Assembly: GCA_003576845.1 (NCBI GenBank)
Contig: QEVJ01000005.1
Location: forward strand, 24,708 to 88,707
DNA length: 64,000 nucleotides
Reading direction: 5' to 3'
DNA from: Planctomycetota bacterium
GTDB lineage: Bacteria; Planctomycetota; Planctomycetia; Pirellulales; PLA5
In this document: positions 34,905 through 43,674 of the stretch, in pieces
How positions within the stretch are numbered: position 1 is the first letter of the stretch
Layout: every line of letters starts with the position of its first letter
Position numbers and translations under genes: made by a program
Notes under the pieces: model-generated
What the model was told of the DNA's origin: nothing
The model's database searches: none
Seen by the model: only the letters and a program-made list of their open reading frames with translations

Positions 34905-36152
34905 TTACTTCGTCGTGGCGATTTCGGCGGGGCGGTTTGGCTTCCATTGGCCGAACACGCGGCTTTCGTAAATCGCGAGGGCGTGCAGACCGTGACCGAG
35001 CGCGCCCATGTGCCAATCGCGCTGCGGCTCGGCCAGGAGCAGGTCTGCCAGGTAATTGGCCGCTTTGACGGCTCGGTTCTGTTTCAACTCGTCGTCCGGG
35101 AGCGAGTAGGCGAGCCATTCGAGCGTGTGGCCCGTCGTTTCGAGTCGTCGGGCGGTGTCACTGCTGGCCGCGCGGTTGCGGAAGTAGTCGGTGCTGAAGC
35201 TGCCGTCCGGATTTTGCAGCGTCCAGGCGTAGCGGTGATAGTCGCTGACGAACTTCTCGGCACGGGCGAAGTCGCCGGTGAGCGGTTTGCCATCGGCGGC
35301 GGCTTGGGCCTTGCGAACGGCATAGCTGAAGCCGGTCATACGATGCGTGCCGCCGCAGGCCGCGCCGACCACGTTCTGTGCGAGTTCTTCGCGCACGAGC
35401 CGCTCGATCGTCCACGGCCGCTTCTGCTCGTCCTCCCATTTCGCGTCGAGGGGCAAATAGTGGGCCAGACCGATGAGCTTGAACGTGAGTTCGGTTCCCG
35501 GCTCGCAAGTCCGTTTCTCGAACTCGATCAGGTCGGCGACGGTGAACGATTTGCCGCCGACGCGCATGGGGTAGTCGGTCCGGACGCGCGATTGGGCGTA
35601 GATGGCGAGCAACTGACCGTCGTGACCCTGGACGCCGGGTCCGCGAAGGACGCCGAGACGGCCTTGGGAGTCGACGTAGAGCAGGCCCTGTCCTTTGCAG
35701 CGGCCGTTCCAGCCGAGCCAGCCGATGGCGGACACGTCGTCCTGCTCCGGTCCGCGGTGCATGTACGAGGCCGTGCCGAACGCGATCGCCCAGTGCATCG
35801 TTTCCCAGGGCGTGCGGCGGTCGACGTGCTGCTTGCGGGCGTAATTCTGGTCGAGCACGCGGCGGAGCTTTTCGCCTAGGGCGTCGAGATCCTCCTGCGT
35901 CGCGGGGGAAGCCGGCGATGCGGCCAATTCGGGCTTTTGCGAGGCGACGTCGCGGGAGAGCTTTTCCGCGACCTGGCCGACGTCGCCCGTCGGGCTTACG
36001 TTCGGCTTGGGACGTTCCGCATCGACGGCCGCGGGCGGGAGGAGTACCGACACCTGATCGCTGGCGATCGCTGCCGACGAAGTCATCGCCAGGCAGGTGG
36101 CAACGATCGCGTAACGGACGAACGGACGTTGGGGCATGAATCGGATGCGCAT
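34905..36152 (-). CDS. Exported alpha/alpha-toroid (terpenoid cyclase/prenyltransferase fold) protein
   Basis: 415 residues with a signal peptide (PFVRYAIVATCLAMTSSAAIAS). The start ATG 36152 has GGAAGG upstream and is preferred to the GTG at 36182. Motifs such as HWAIAFGTASYM, ELTFKLIGLAHYLPLD, GACGGTHRMTGFSYAV, NPDGSFSTDYF and TTGHTLEWLAYSLPDDEL are typical of the helical-barrel repeats in prenyltransferase/squalene-cyclase-like proteins. No DxDD or DCTAE-type catalytic motif is seen, so an enzymatic role is doubtful. Function unknown. Confidence 0.75.
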   Translation of the reverse strand: MRIRFMPQRPFVRYAIVATCLAMTSSAAIASDQVSVLLPPAAVDAERPKPNVSPTGDVGQVAEKLSRDVASQKPELAASPASPATQEDLDALGEKLRRVLDQNYARKQHVDRRTPWETMHWAIAFGTASYMHRGPEQDDVSAIGWLGWNGRCKGQGLLYVDSQGRLGVLRGPGVQGHDGQLLAIYAQSRVRTDYPMRVGGKSFTVADLIEFEKRTCEPGTELTFKLIGLAHYLPLDAKWEDEQKRPWTIERLVREELAQNVVGAACGGTHRMTGFSYAVRKAQAAADGKPLTGDFARAEKFVSDYHRYAWTLQNPDGSFSTDYFRNRAASSDTARRLETTGHTLEWLAYSLPDDELKQNRAVKAANYLADLLLAEPQRDWHMGALGHGLHALAIYESRVFGQWKPNRPAEIATTK

Positions 36153-36604
36153 AGTCGCCTTCCTTCGCGGCGGAAGCGGCACGACGGAGTCGTGCTCAAT
36201 TGTTGGGCGGCGTCAATCGTGATTGTCGGATGCCCGGACGCGAGCGGATGACGGGTTTGGCACAAGCTAAGCCTGCGCGAAACCAACGTTGCAGGTGGAA
36301 CGATCCAATCGTTCGGAACAAATCGGAGGCGGACAAGGGCTTGCCTGCGAGACCGGTGCGCGGACCCCGTTCAGAGCCGCAGCGCGGTGGTGAGACGCGG
36401 ACTGGCGGCCGGGTGCCGGGGCGGTTGTTATGCTTCTCTCGGTGGTTCGGCTTGCTTGCGAAGGGTCGGGGGCCGACCTATGGTTTACCGGTTTGTAGAC
36501 CGCCGCGAAAAACCTGTCATAATCGGGGTTTGCGGCGAACCGGGACGACTCACCGGCCGTAAAGGCAAGCTGGCGGTTTTTGGATTCCTACGGCACTCTC
36601 GGGA
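36153..36604. other. 452-bp divergent intergenic region
   Basis: No gene seen. TTGTAG (36493-36498) and CATAAT (36518-36523), 19 bp apart, are a possible promoter of the MORN-like lipoprotein gene. A CGGGGGCCGACC run and a GGTTTACCGGTTTG segment are compositionally unremarkable. No plausible RNA gene was found. Confidence 0.4.
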
Positions 36605-37516
36605 ATGGCGAATATGTCGGCACGGCACACGATGTTTGGCGTTTGGGCAACGGCGATGCTTTTCGTGGCCGGTTGCGGCACGACCGGCGAGTCGACGAGC
36701 GAATCGGGCGGCGAAGCGACGGGCGACGCGAAGGCGGTCGCGCAAGTGACCGGCGACGGGACCGAGTTCTACCAGTACGTGCCGAAGAAAAAGAATAAGC
36801 CGACGAATCCGGAAATCATCGACGTCAAGCCCGCCAAGGTGGGCGAGCAGAAGTTCACCTATCCGCTCAATTCGCCGGCGCCGGAAGTGATTCTCGATGC
36901 GACGGTGTTCTCCGACAAGTCGATGGTGTTCGATGGCGCGTTCCAGGAATTCCGCAGCGACGGCAAAACGCGGCACGCGATCGGTTCGTTCAAGAACGAC
37001 CACCGCGACGGCAAATGGACGTACTTTCATCCCAACGGCAAGGTCGCCAAGGAAGTGAACTACGTCGACGGCCGGCTCGACGGTTCGTGGACGCACTTCG
37101 ACGAGAACGGGGTCAAGCTCCTCGACGCAACCTACAAGAACGGCAAGCGGCACGGCACGTGGACGCACTACGGCCCGGCGGACAAGGACGGCAAGCAAGG
37201 CGTGACGCAGACGATGCAGTTCACCGACGGCGTGCTCGACGGGTCGTTCGTTCAGTATTACGCCAACAGCCAGAAGCGGGTCGAACAACGATTCGTCAAA
37301 GGCGTGCCCGAGGGCGTGCAGACGCAGTGGTACCAGGACGGGACGAAGTACGTCGAGAAGTCGTTCGTGGGCGGCAAGCAGAACGGCATCGAGACGATCT
37401 GGGATGCCAAGGGGAACATCGTGAAGCGCCGCGAATTCCGCGACGGCGCGCCGCTGCGCACGACCGAAGAGGGCAAGACGAGCGAGGCGGCGAAGACGAC
37501 GCCGGCGTCGGGGTGA
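36605..37516 (+). CDS. Lipoprotein with YwqK/MORN-variant repeats
   Basis: 303 residues. The signal peptide ends in the lipobox FVAGC, so a membrane-anchored lipoprotein is expected. From about residue 115 on there are six or more repeats of the form G.f.n..rdGkWtyFhpnGK (FKNDHRDGKWTYFHPNGK, VDGRLDGSWTHFDENG, KNGKRHGTWTHYG, VKGVPEGVQTQWYQDGT, VGGKQNGIETIWDAKGN). This is the MORN-like 'toxin-antitoxin system YwqK' repeat family. Such repeats form beta-hairpin stacks and are thought to mediate binding; the partner is unknown. Confidence 0.85.
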   Translation: MANMSARHTMFGVWATAMLFVAGCGTTGESTSESGGEATGDAKAVAQVTGDGTEFYQYVPKKKNKPTNPEIIDVKPAKVGEQKFTYPLNSPAPEVILDATVFSDKSMVFDGAFQEFRSDGKTRHAIGSFKNDHRDGKWTYFHPNGKVAKEVNYVDGRLDGSWTHFDENGVKLLDATYKNGKRHGTWTHYGPADKDGKQGVTQTMQFTDGVLDGSFVQYYANSQKRVEQRFVKGVPEGVQTQWYQDGTKYVEKSFVGGKQNGIETIWDAKGNIVKRREFRDGAPLRTTEEGKTSEAAKTTPASG

Positions 37517-37524
37517 TGCGGGAG

Positions 37525-37626
37525 AATTGTGAATCGAAAATGGTGAATTGAGAATGGTGAACGTTGACCGGCGGCCACGGTTCCGTTCGCAACTCACCAT
37601 TCGCAATTTACCATTCACCATTTCCT
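37525..37626. repeat. Inverted pair of heptamer arrays (GTGAATG)
   Basis: Left arm 37525-37563 in 7-bp units: GTGAATC, GAAAATG, GTGAATT, GAGAATG, GTGAACG. Right arm 37590-37626 read on the minus strand: GGAAATG, GTGAATG, GTAAATT, GCGAATG, GTGAGTT. The loop is about 26 bp. The rest of the 313-bp spacer before ftsH carries no gene; TACAAT at 37775-37780 may be the ftsH -10 box. Confidence 0.8.
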
Positions 37627-37829
37627 GACGACTCCGGTGGGCCTCACTTCGTTCGGTCCACGCTACGAGTCTGCCGAAGCGAGCGATTATTGACCGCCGG
37701 GGCCTGGCTTGGGTTCCGGCGTTTTTTTGGTTTTGCGGCGGGGGGCAAGCATCGCTCAATGCCGGGGTGTCGGCTACAATTCCCTGACTGGCATCGCCCG
37801 CACGTTGCCGCGAAACGTTGGAAGGGAAC

Positions 37830-39851
37830 ATGGCCGAAGCACCCGAAAAAAAGGACGCCCCACCGTCGGGCGATGCGCCCCCGCAGAGGCCGCGAATCGG
37901 CGCGCCTTCGCTCTGGCTCTTGATCATCATGGGCCTGGTGGTGTTGTTCCTGTATCTCGTCCGCGACGGCGCGCAGCGGGACGAAATCGACTTCTCGTTC
38001 TTCAACGAGCAGCTCTCCAAGAAGAACGTCAAATCGGTCGTCGCGATGGGCACGGGCGGATTGCGGCTCGTCGGCAAGTTCAAGGACCCGCCGCTCAAAC
38101 CGGCCGACAAGCTCGAAAAGGGCCAGTCCGTCGAGGACGCCATCAAATATCGCGAGGAGTTCGCGGTCAACCTCCCGCAGTGGGCCGACGGGAAGAAGGT
38201 TCAGGAAGACATACTTGCCAGCGGGGCCGCGTTTCGCGCCGAGGAGGTTACCGACGGAACCGCGATGTACATGTTCGTGTACCTGTTCGTCACCATCCTG
38301 CTCTTCGCCGGGCTGTGGATGATGTGGCGACGGACGCGGGATCAGTTCATGGGCGGCGGATTCCTGTCCAGCTTCGGCCGCAGTCCCGCCAAACGCTACG
38401 AGGCGAGCAAAAAGCGGGTGACGTTCAAGGACGTCGCCGGGCTGGAAACCGTCAAGGCCGATTTGCAGGAAATCGTCGACTTCCTCAAGAGCCCCGAGAA
38501 GTTTCACCGGCTCGGCGGGCGGATTCCCAAAGGTGTCCTGCTCAACGGTCCGCCGGGGACGGGCAAGACGCTGCTCGCGCGGGCGATCGCCGGCGAGGCG
38601 GGCGTGCCGTTCTTTTCGATCAGCGGCAGCGAATTCATCCAGATGTTCGTCGGGGTCGGTGCGAGCCGGGTGCGCGATCTGTTCAAAACCGCCAAGGACG
38701 CTGCGCCCTCGATCTTGTTCATCGACGAGATCGACGCCGTCGGCCGCGTGCGCGGGGCGGGTTTGGGCGGCGGGCACGACGAACGCGAGCAAACGCTCAA
38801 TCAAATCTTGAGCGAGATGGATGGCTTCAGCCCCAACGAATCCGTCATCGTCGTCGCCGCGACGAACCGGCCCGACGTGCTCGATCCGGCGCTGCTCAGA
38901 CCGGGACGTTTCGATCGGCACATCACCGTCGATCGGCCGAACCGCAAAGGCCGCGAGGCGATTCTCAAGGTGCATACGCGCGATGTGCCGCTGGCCGACG
39001 ATGTCGATCTTGACCGGCTCGCGGCGGGGACGGTCGGCCTTACCGGCGCGGACCTCGCCAACCTCGTCAACGAAGCGGCTTTGTGGGCCACGCGGCAAGG
39101 CAAGGATCGCGTCGACATGGAAGACTTCGAGGACGCCCGCGACAAGGTCCTCATGGGCCCGAAGCGCGAAGAGATTCTCGGCGAGCAGGAAAAGCGGATG
39201 ACCGCCTATCACGAGTCGGGACATGCGCTCTTGGCGTGGGTCTTGCCGGGCGTCGACGCCGTGCACAAGGTGACGATCATTCCGCGCGGCCGGGCGCTCG
39301 GCGTGACGCAGCTTTTGCCCGAGGAGGACCGGCTGAACATCAGCGAGCGCGATTTGCACGCGCGGCTGGCGTTCATTCTCGGCGGCCGGGCCGCGGAGAA
39401 GATCGTGTTCGACGAGCTCAGCGCGGGGGCCGAGAACGATTTGCAGCAGGCGACCAAAATCGCCCGGCGGATGGTCACGCACTGGGGGATGAGCGAGCGG
39501 ATCGGCCCCGTGGCCTATCGCACGAGCGAAGAGCACCCGTTCCTGGGCAAGGAGTTTCACGAGCAGCGCGAGTTCAGCGAGCACACGGCGCAGGTGATCG
39601 ACGAGGAGGTTGCCCGCATCCTCAGGACCGCGTCGGACCGGGCGCTCGAAACGCTGGGCCAACACCGCGACGAGCTCGACAAGCTTTCGGCGGCGCTCGA
39701 GGAGCAGGAAGAGATCAACGAGGCCGATATGGAGCGGCTCTTGGGTCCGTCGGCGAGCAATTTGGCCCGCCGCAACGGTAAGCCGCACAAGAAGCCCGGC
39801 GAAAAGGCGGTCGACGCGGCGGACGTGAGTTCGCTACCGGCGTCGTCTTGA
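37830..39851 (+). CDS. ftsH: ATP-dependent zinc metalloprotease FtsH
   Basis: 673 residues. Membrane-anchored AAA+ protease that degrades unfolded membrane proteins and regulators. TM1 is at about 27-44 and TM2 at about 147-166, with a periplasmic domain between. AAA domain: Walker A GPPGTGKT (240-247), Walker B ILFIDEID (295-302), pore loop [11 protein letters not shown], second region of homology [14 protein letters not shown]. Protease: HESGH (461-465) with zinc, and the distal Asp in [16 protein letters not shown]. The start ATG has GAAGGGA upstream; a TTG 12 bp earlier is less likely. Confidence 0.97.
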   Translation: MAEAPEKKDAPPSGDAPPQRPRIGAPSLWLLIIMGLVVLFLYLVRDGAQRDEIDFSFFNEQLSKKNVKSVVAMGTGGLRLVGKFKDPPLKPADKLEKGQSVEDAIKYREEFAVNLPQWADGKKVQEDILASGAAFRAEEVTDGTAMYMFVYLFVTILLFAGLWMMWRRTRDQFMGGGFLSSFGRSPAKRYEASKKRVTFKDVAGLETVKADLQEIVDFLKSPEKFHRLGGRIPKGVLLNGPPGTGKTLLARAIAGEAGVPFFSISGSEFIQMFVGVGASRVRDLFKTAKDAAPSILFIDEIDAVGRVRGAGLGGGHDEREQTLNQILSEMDGFSPNESVIVVAATNRPDVLDPALLRPGRFDRHITVDRPNRKGREAILKVHTRDVPLADDVDLDRLAAGTVGLTGADLANLVNEAALWATRQGKDRVDMEDFEDARDKVLMGPKREEILGEQEKRMTAYHESGHALLAWVLPGVDAVHKVTIIPRGRALGVTQLLPEEDRLNISERDLHARLAFILGGRAAEKIVFDELSAGAENDLQQATKIARRMVTHWGMSERIGPVAYRTSEEHPFLGKEFHEQREFSEHTAQVIDEEVARILRTASDRALETLGQHRDELDKLSAALEEQEEINEADMERLLGPSASNLARRNGKPHKKPGEKAVDAADVSSLPASS

Positions 39852-39880
39852 TTGCTCGCCGTTACCGAACGGAATGAGTT

Positions 39881-39952
39881 TGTAGAAGGCGAATCCTTTC
39901 GCCGATCGAGCGGCTAACCAACGACCGTCGGCGAAAGGATTCGCCTCCTACA
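39881..39952. repeat. Strong 25-bp inverted repeat (hairpin) after ftsH
   Basis: Arms 39881-39905 and 39928-39952 match in 24 of 25 bases, with a 22-nt loop. Each arm can also fold alone (GGCGAA..TTCGCC). No T-tract follows, so a factor-independent terminator is not obvious; a dispersed palindrome or mRNA 3'-end stabiliser is as likely. Confidence 0.8.
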
Positions 39953-39988
39953 GTTTGCGTCTACTTGGATCAATAGAGGATCGCGGGA

Positions 39989-40306
39989 ATGGCCGACCAG
40001 CAACTGGCGCACATCGTTTTCTTCACGCTGCACGAGAGCACGCCGGCGAACCGCGCGGCGCTCGTGGCCGCGTGCGACAAGTATCTGTCCGGTCATCCGG
40101 GCACGGTCTATTACTCGGCGGGCACGCTCAACGCGGAGCTTGCCCGGCCGGTGAACGATCGATCGTTCGACGTCGCGCTGCATGTCGTGTTCGAGTCGAA
40201 AGCGGCCCACGACGCCTATCAGCAACACCCGCGGCACTTGCAGTTTATCGAGGAGAACAAGCCGAACTGGAAACAGGTGCGGGTGTTCGATTCGGACATC
40301 GGTTGA
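39989..40306 (+). CDS. Dabb-domain (stress-responsive A/B barrel) protein
   Basis: 105 residues, a single dimeric alpha/beta barrel domain: LAHIVFFTLHESTPANRAAL, then KYLSGHPGTVYYSAGTLN, FDVALHVVFESKAAHDAYQ and HPRHLQFIEEN, in the order of the Dabb family. These are small cytoplasmic proteins; some are enzymes of aromatic polyketide or related chemistry, most are uncharacterised. The specific role is unknown. Confidence 0.88.
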   Translation: MADQQLAHIVFFTLHESTPANRAALVAACDKYLSGHPGTVYYSAGTLNAELARPVNDRSFDVALHVVFESKAAHDAYQQHPRHLQFIEENKPNWKQVRVFDSDIG

Positions 40307-40353
40307 TGCGGCTTCGGCAATTCTCAGGTTATGCGAAAAACGAGCTGATACGT

Positions 40354-40757
40354 GTTTTAACGCAGAGGGCGCGGAGGCAAGGCAATCGCATCAAAAATGC
40401 GTCAAGCTGAGTGTGTTGTGGTAAGGCTGGTAAACACGATTGCTATTGACTTGCGATCGAGATTTGCGCACTCGCGGGTCAGCTAGCGAGAATCCGACTT
40501 TCGGTCAAGAGCAGTTCTGTCACCCCAGCTTTCCGCATCGGGTTCAAGTTAACGCGATTTTGATGCGATTGCCCTGGGCGCGGAGGTCTCGCAGAGGACG
40601 CAGAGAAGAATACACTGATCCACAGATGGCGCCGATTCTCGCAGATGAGAAACTGAAAATGGGATGCATTGTGTCGGCAAGTAACTGACCTTTCCTCCGA
40701 TAATACCCTCTCCTTCTCTGCGACCTCTGCGCGTCCTCCGCGCCCTCTGCGTTAAAA
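40354..40757. repeat. 404-bp element bounded by a 23-bp perfect inverted repeat
   Basis: Termini: 40355-40377 (TTTTAACGCAGAGGGC followed by GCGGAGG) and its exact reverse complement at 40735-40757. A second, internal inverted pair is at 40381-40396 (GGCAATCGCATCAAAA) and 40557-40572. The interior also has another copy of the CGCAGAGG-type unit (40579-40608) and the right end is an array CTCTGCGAC, CTCTGCGCGT, CCTCCGCGC, CCTCTGCG. No target-site duplication is obvious and no convincing protein is encoded, so it resembles a MITE-like or repeat-array element. Confidence 0.7.
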
Positions 40758-40852
40758 AACCAACCAACTCAACTTCCGAATCGAGCCAAGGACTCTTGCG
40801 CGGCTTTCGATCGAGCAAATCGAGAGTTACGACAGACCGGCAAGGAGCAAGG

Positions 40853-41908
40853 ATGAAACCGTTTCCGCCGCACAACGGCAAGAAGGCGCTGATTACCGGC
40901 ATCACCGGACAGGATGGGTCGTACCTGGCCGAATTGCTGCTCGCCAAGGGTTACGAAGTGTGGGGCATGATCCGGCGGTCGTCGTCGTTCAACACGGGGC
41001 GGATCGACCACATCTATCAAGACCCGCACGAGGCCGACGTGCGGCTGCGGCTGCACTACGGCGACCTCAACGATGCGTCGAGCGTCAACAAGCTGCTCAA
41101 GATTGTGCGGCCGGACGAAATCTACAACCTGGGTGCGCAATCGCACGTCAAGGTCTCCTTCGAAGTGCCCGAGTACACGGCGGAAGTAACGGGCGTCGGG
41201 GCGGTGCGGATTCTCGAAGCGATGCGCGAGCTCGATCTCGAAGCGCGGTTCTACCAGGCGTCGTCGAGCGAGCTTTACGGCAAGGTGCTGGAAACGCCAC
41301 AGCGCGAAACGACTCCGTTCTACCCGCGCAGTCCCTACGGCGCGGCGAAGGCGTATGCGTTTTACATTACGCGGAACTACCGCGAGGCGTACGGCATGTT
41401 CGCGGTGAACGGCATTCTGTTCAACCACGAGTCGCCCCGCCGCGGCGAGACGTTCGTCACGCGGAAGATCACGCAGGCGGTGGCTCGGATCAAGTACGGC
41501 CAGCAGGAAAAGCTATACCTGGGCAATCTCGACGCCCGCCGCGACTGGGGCTTTGCCGGCGATTACGTCGAGGCGATGTGGCTCATGCTCCAGGCCGCCG
41601 AGCCGGAAGATTACGTCATCGCCACGGGCGAAACGCATAGCGTCCGCGAGTTCTGCGAGGTCGCGTTCGAGGAAGCGGGCATGCCGATCGCGTGGCACGG
41701 CACGGGACAGCAAGAACGCGGCGTCGATCGCGACGGCCGCACGCGCGTCCAGATCGACCCGCACTATTACCGCCCGACGGAAGTCGACTTACTCCTCGGC
41801 GACGCAAGCTACGCCCGCGAAAAACTCGGCTGGCAACCGCGGGTCACGTTCCGCGAGTTGGCGAAGATGATGGTGAACGCGGATTTGGAGGCCGTGGCGG
41901 GTGGGTGA
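40853..41908 (+). CDS. gmd: GDP-mannose 4,6-dehydratase
   Basis: 351 residues. Converts GDP-D-mannose to GDP-4-keto-6-deoxy-D-mannose, the first step to GDP-fucose, GDP-rhamnose or related sugars for surface polysaccharide. Extended SDR: NAD(P)-binding GITGQDG (16-22), YNLGAQSHV (91-99), SSSELYGKV (catalytic Ser/Thr and Glu) and Y162-x3-K166 in PYGAAKAY, then [15 protein letters not shown] and [12 protein letters not shown]. All are diagnostic. AAGGAGCAAGG precedes the ATG. No GDP-fucose synthase or epimerase is adjacent. Confidence 0.96.
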   Translation: MKPFPPHNGKKALITGITGQDGSYLAELLLAKGYEVWGMIRRSSSFNTGRIDHIYQDPHEADVRLRLHYGDLNDASSVNKLLKIVRPDEIYNLGAQSHVKVSFEVPEYTAEVTGVGAVRILEAMRELDLEARFYQASSSELYGKVLETPQRETTPFYPRSPYGAAKAYAFYITRNYREAYGMFAVNGILFNHESPRRGETFVTRKITQAVARIKYGQQEKLYLGNLDARRDWGFAGDYVEAMWLMLQAAEPEDYVIATGETHSVREFCEVAFEEAGMPIAWHGTGQQERGVDRDGRTRVQIDPHYYRPTEVDLLLGDASYAREKLGWQPRVTFRELAKMMVNADLEAVAGG

Positions 41909-42102
41909 AGCCGATCGCCCGAGGCGCCTATCCGTGCCCATCCGCGGTGAAGCGCGCCACTAATGACTCAGCGGGGCACGGATTTCGTGATCGCTGGTTT
42001 GGTGCGCGGCGGCGTGTCAACCACGGGGCGTCGTAGCGCGCCGCGGCCGGACTTGGTAATTTGGGTCGTTGTCAAGCCCAGTTTTTTCTCACCCTTGTTG
42101 TG

Positions 42103-42118
42103 CGTTTCACGTGAAACG
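42103..42118. promoter_or_regulatory. parS-like ParB/Spo0J binding site
   Basis: CGTTTCACGTGAAACG, a perfect 16-bp palindrome. The inner 14 bases GTTTCACGTGAAAC equal the core of the bacterial parS consensus TGTTTCACGTGAAACA. It lies in the 320-bp gap (41909-42228) between gmd and the minus-strand HhH gene, not in coding sequence. Otherwise that gap holds no gene; its last part (42125-42220) has no recognised structure. Confidence 0.75.
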
Positions 42119-42228
42119 TTTGCAAATGAATTGCAAATAGGGCACGTTGCCGCTTGCGCTCTGCTAGCCCAATGGGTGGAGAATTGGGTGGCGCTGGCTC
42201 GGCCCCAGTTTATACGTGCCCGCCGGGC

Positions 42229-43308
42229 TCACGCCGCCCCGTCGTGCTCGAATCGCCGCGGGTAGCAGAGCTCGATGGCCGCCGCCAGCAGCCGCGCGGC
42301 CAAACTGTCGGTCGGTTGCCGATACACGGCGCTCTCGAACGCCCGGAGCCGGTCGCGTCCTTCGGGCCAGCGCACTTCCATCGCCTTGCCGCATTGCTCG
42401 AAGATTTGATAGATTCGGGCCCGCGTCACGATCAGCCGCCGGGCCTGGCTCCGCACCGACATGGGCCGGCCGTCCAATCCAATCCGGTCGCGCGCCAGCT
42501 TCGCCACCATTTCGCCGCAGTCGACCTGAATCTGCGCAAGGAGCGGCTCGATCAATTGCGCCCGCAATGCGTCTTCGCCCGGCGCGGTTTTGCGATCGGC
42601 GCACTCGGCCAACCAGCGTTCGATCGGGGCGATGAACGTCGGCACGAGCGCCGCCCGCACGGCCGCGGCGTCGCGGGTCTCTTGCCACGCGCGATGGACG
42701 AAGTAAAACGCCTGCAAGATCACGCCCATCCGCTTGACGCCGTGCGTTCGCATGGCGCGAATCTCCGCCAGCGATTTGTCCGCATACCGCGACAGCGGCG
42801 CCTGCCAGATCACCGACGGCACGCGATCGAGCGACGGCACGACCAGGCCGATCGTCATGTCGGCAACGCCCGACTCGCGCACGCTCGCCTGCCATTGCTG
42901 CCAGAGTGCTTCGGAAACGACGCCCGGGTTGAAATTACCCAGGCCGTCGCGTCCATTTGTCCCGGCACTGGCCCAGTTCTCTTCGGAGGGCTTGTTTTGC
43001 ACCTCGATCAGATCCGCGCCCGGCGCCTGATCGCCAGCGGCCCGAGCGAGCAGCACGAATAGCGACTCGATCTTCTTCTGGCCGATGCCGCGGGTGGCCG
43101 CGAGCTCCTCGAACGACCGCGCAAGGACCTCTTCGAGCGGGAATTCGAGCAAAGCCTGCGGCAGCCGCCGATCGTTCGGCAAGGCCCAGTAACCCAGCGG
43201 CTTCGTCAGCCGATCTTCGTACCGCTTCGCCAACAGCGTGTCGCGAAGGCGGTGGTAGCAAGCGGCCTGCTTGTCGTCGGCCGAGGCGTCTTTCACATTG
43301 ACGTTCAT
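42229..43308 (-). CDS. Predicted DNA-binding protein with HhH-like and sigma-region-4-like segments
   Basis: 359 residues, no signal peptide. An HhH-like stretch near residues 75-95 (FEELAATRGIGQKKIESLF) would bind DNA non-specifically. The C-terminus has an HTH-like segment of the sigma-region-4/LuxR type (SQARRLIVTRARIYQIFEQ, then MEVRWPEGRDRL). The middle (PSVIWQAPLSRYADKSLAEI, GVKRMGVILQAFYFVH) contains a motif resembling sigma/primase-like promoter-spacer helices but is not assignable. I cannot name a family. ATG 43308 is chosen over the upstream alternative start at 43332. The parS-like site lies 110 bp beyond its 3' end. Confidence 0.65.
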   Translation of the reverse strand: MNVNVKDASADDKQAACYHRLRDTLLAKRYEDRLTKPLGYWALPNDRRLPQALLEFPLEEVLARSFEELAATRGIGQKKIESLFVLLARAAGDQAPGADLIEVQNKPSEENWASAGTNGRDGLGNFNPGVVSEALWQQWQASVRESGVADMTIGLVVPSLDRVPSVIWQAPLSRYADKSLAEIRAMRTHGVKRMGVILQAFYFVHRAWQETRDAAAVRAALVPTFIAPIERWLAECADRKTAPGEDALRAQLIEPLLAQIQVDCGEMVAKLARDRIGLDGRPMSVRSQARRLIVTRARIYQIFEQCGKAMEVRWPEGRDRLRAFESAVYRQPTDSLAARLLAAAIELCYPRRFEHDGAA

Positions 43309-43674
43309 GGAAGCTCTGCTCCGTAGGTGCAAATCGCCAGCGCTTGGTAGTTCCGGATGGCCCCACCCACACGGGACGTGCTCCCACGGACCATGCCTTT
43401 ATTTAACCATGTACTTAGGTAATCGTTTCTCTCCGAGGTTTCTTGTACGCGAAGTTAAGGTTAGAAAATCGTGAATTCGGCCTGACCGTATGGTTTGTGG
43501 CGACGGAACCCCTCTGTCCGAAGGGGCTGCTAGCCGATGCTCGTCCGCACCCCACTTCGCAGCGACCGCGAAAAACCGGGCAAATCGCCGGGAAATTCGT
43601 GGTTTCGCCGGCGGTTTCTCGATTGCAATTGCCGTTCCCTAAGCGCGCAGAAAGGCCGTTCGTACCCACAAGTA
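43309..43674. other. 366-bp intergenic region, AT-richer core
   Basis: Between two minus-strand genes. The part 43385-43500 is distinctly AT-richer than the rest of the window (for example TTTATTTAACCATGTACTTAG) and probably holds the promoter of the HhH gene. Small open frames on both strands have no recognisable sequence and no Shine-Dalgarno. No RNA gene recognised and no DnaA-box (TTATCCACA) seen. Confidence 0.4.

Noticed and set aside
36153..36604. A small RNA or riboswitch in the divergent gap
   Set aside because: No conserved aptamer motif or terminator hairpin could be recognised.
40440..40688. 82-codon frame inside the 404-bp inverted-repeat element
   Set aside because: Half of it is a translation of the repeat units and it has no ribosome-binding site or recognisable sequence.
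42103..42118. A replication origin at the parS-like site
   Set aside because: No DnaA-box cluster, AT-rich unwinding region or dnaA/dnaN/gyrB genes nearby; only the palindrome is supported.
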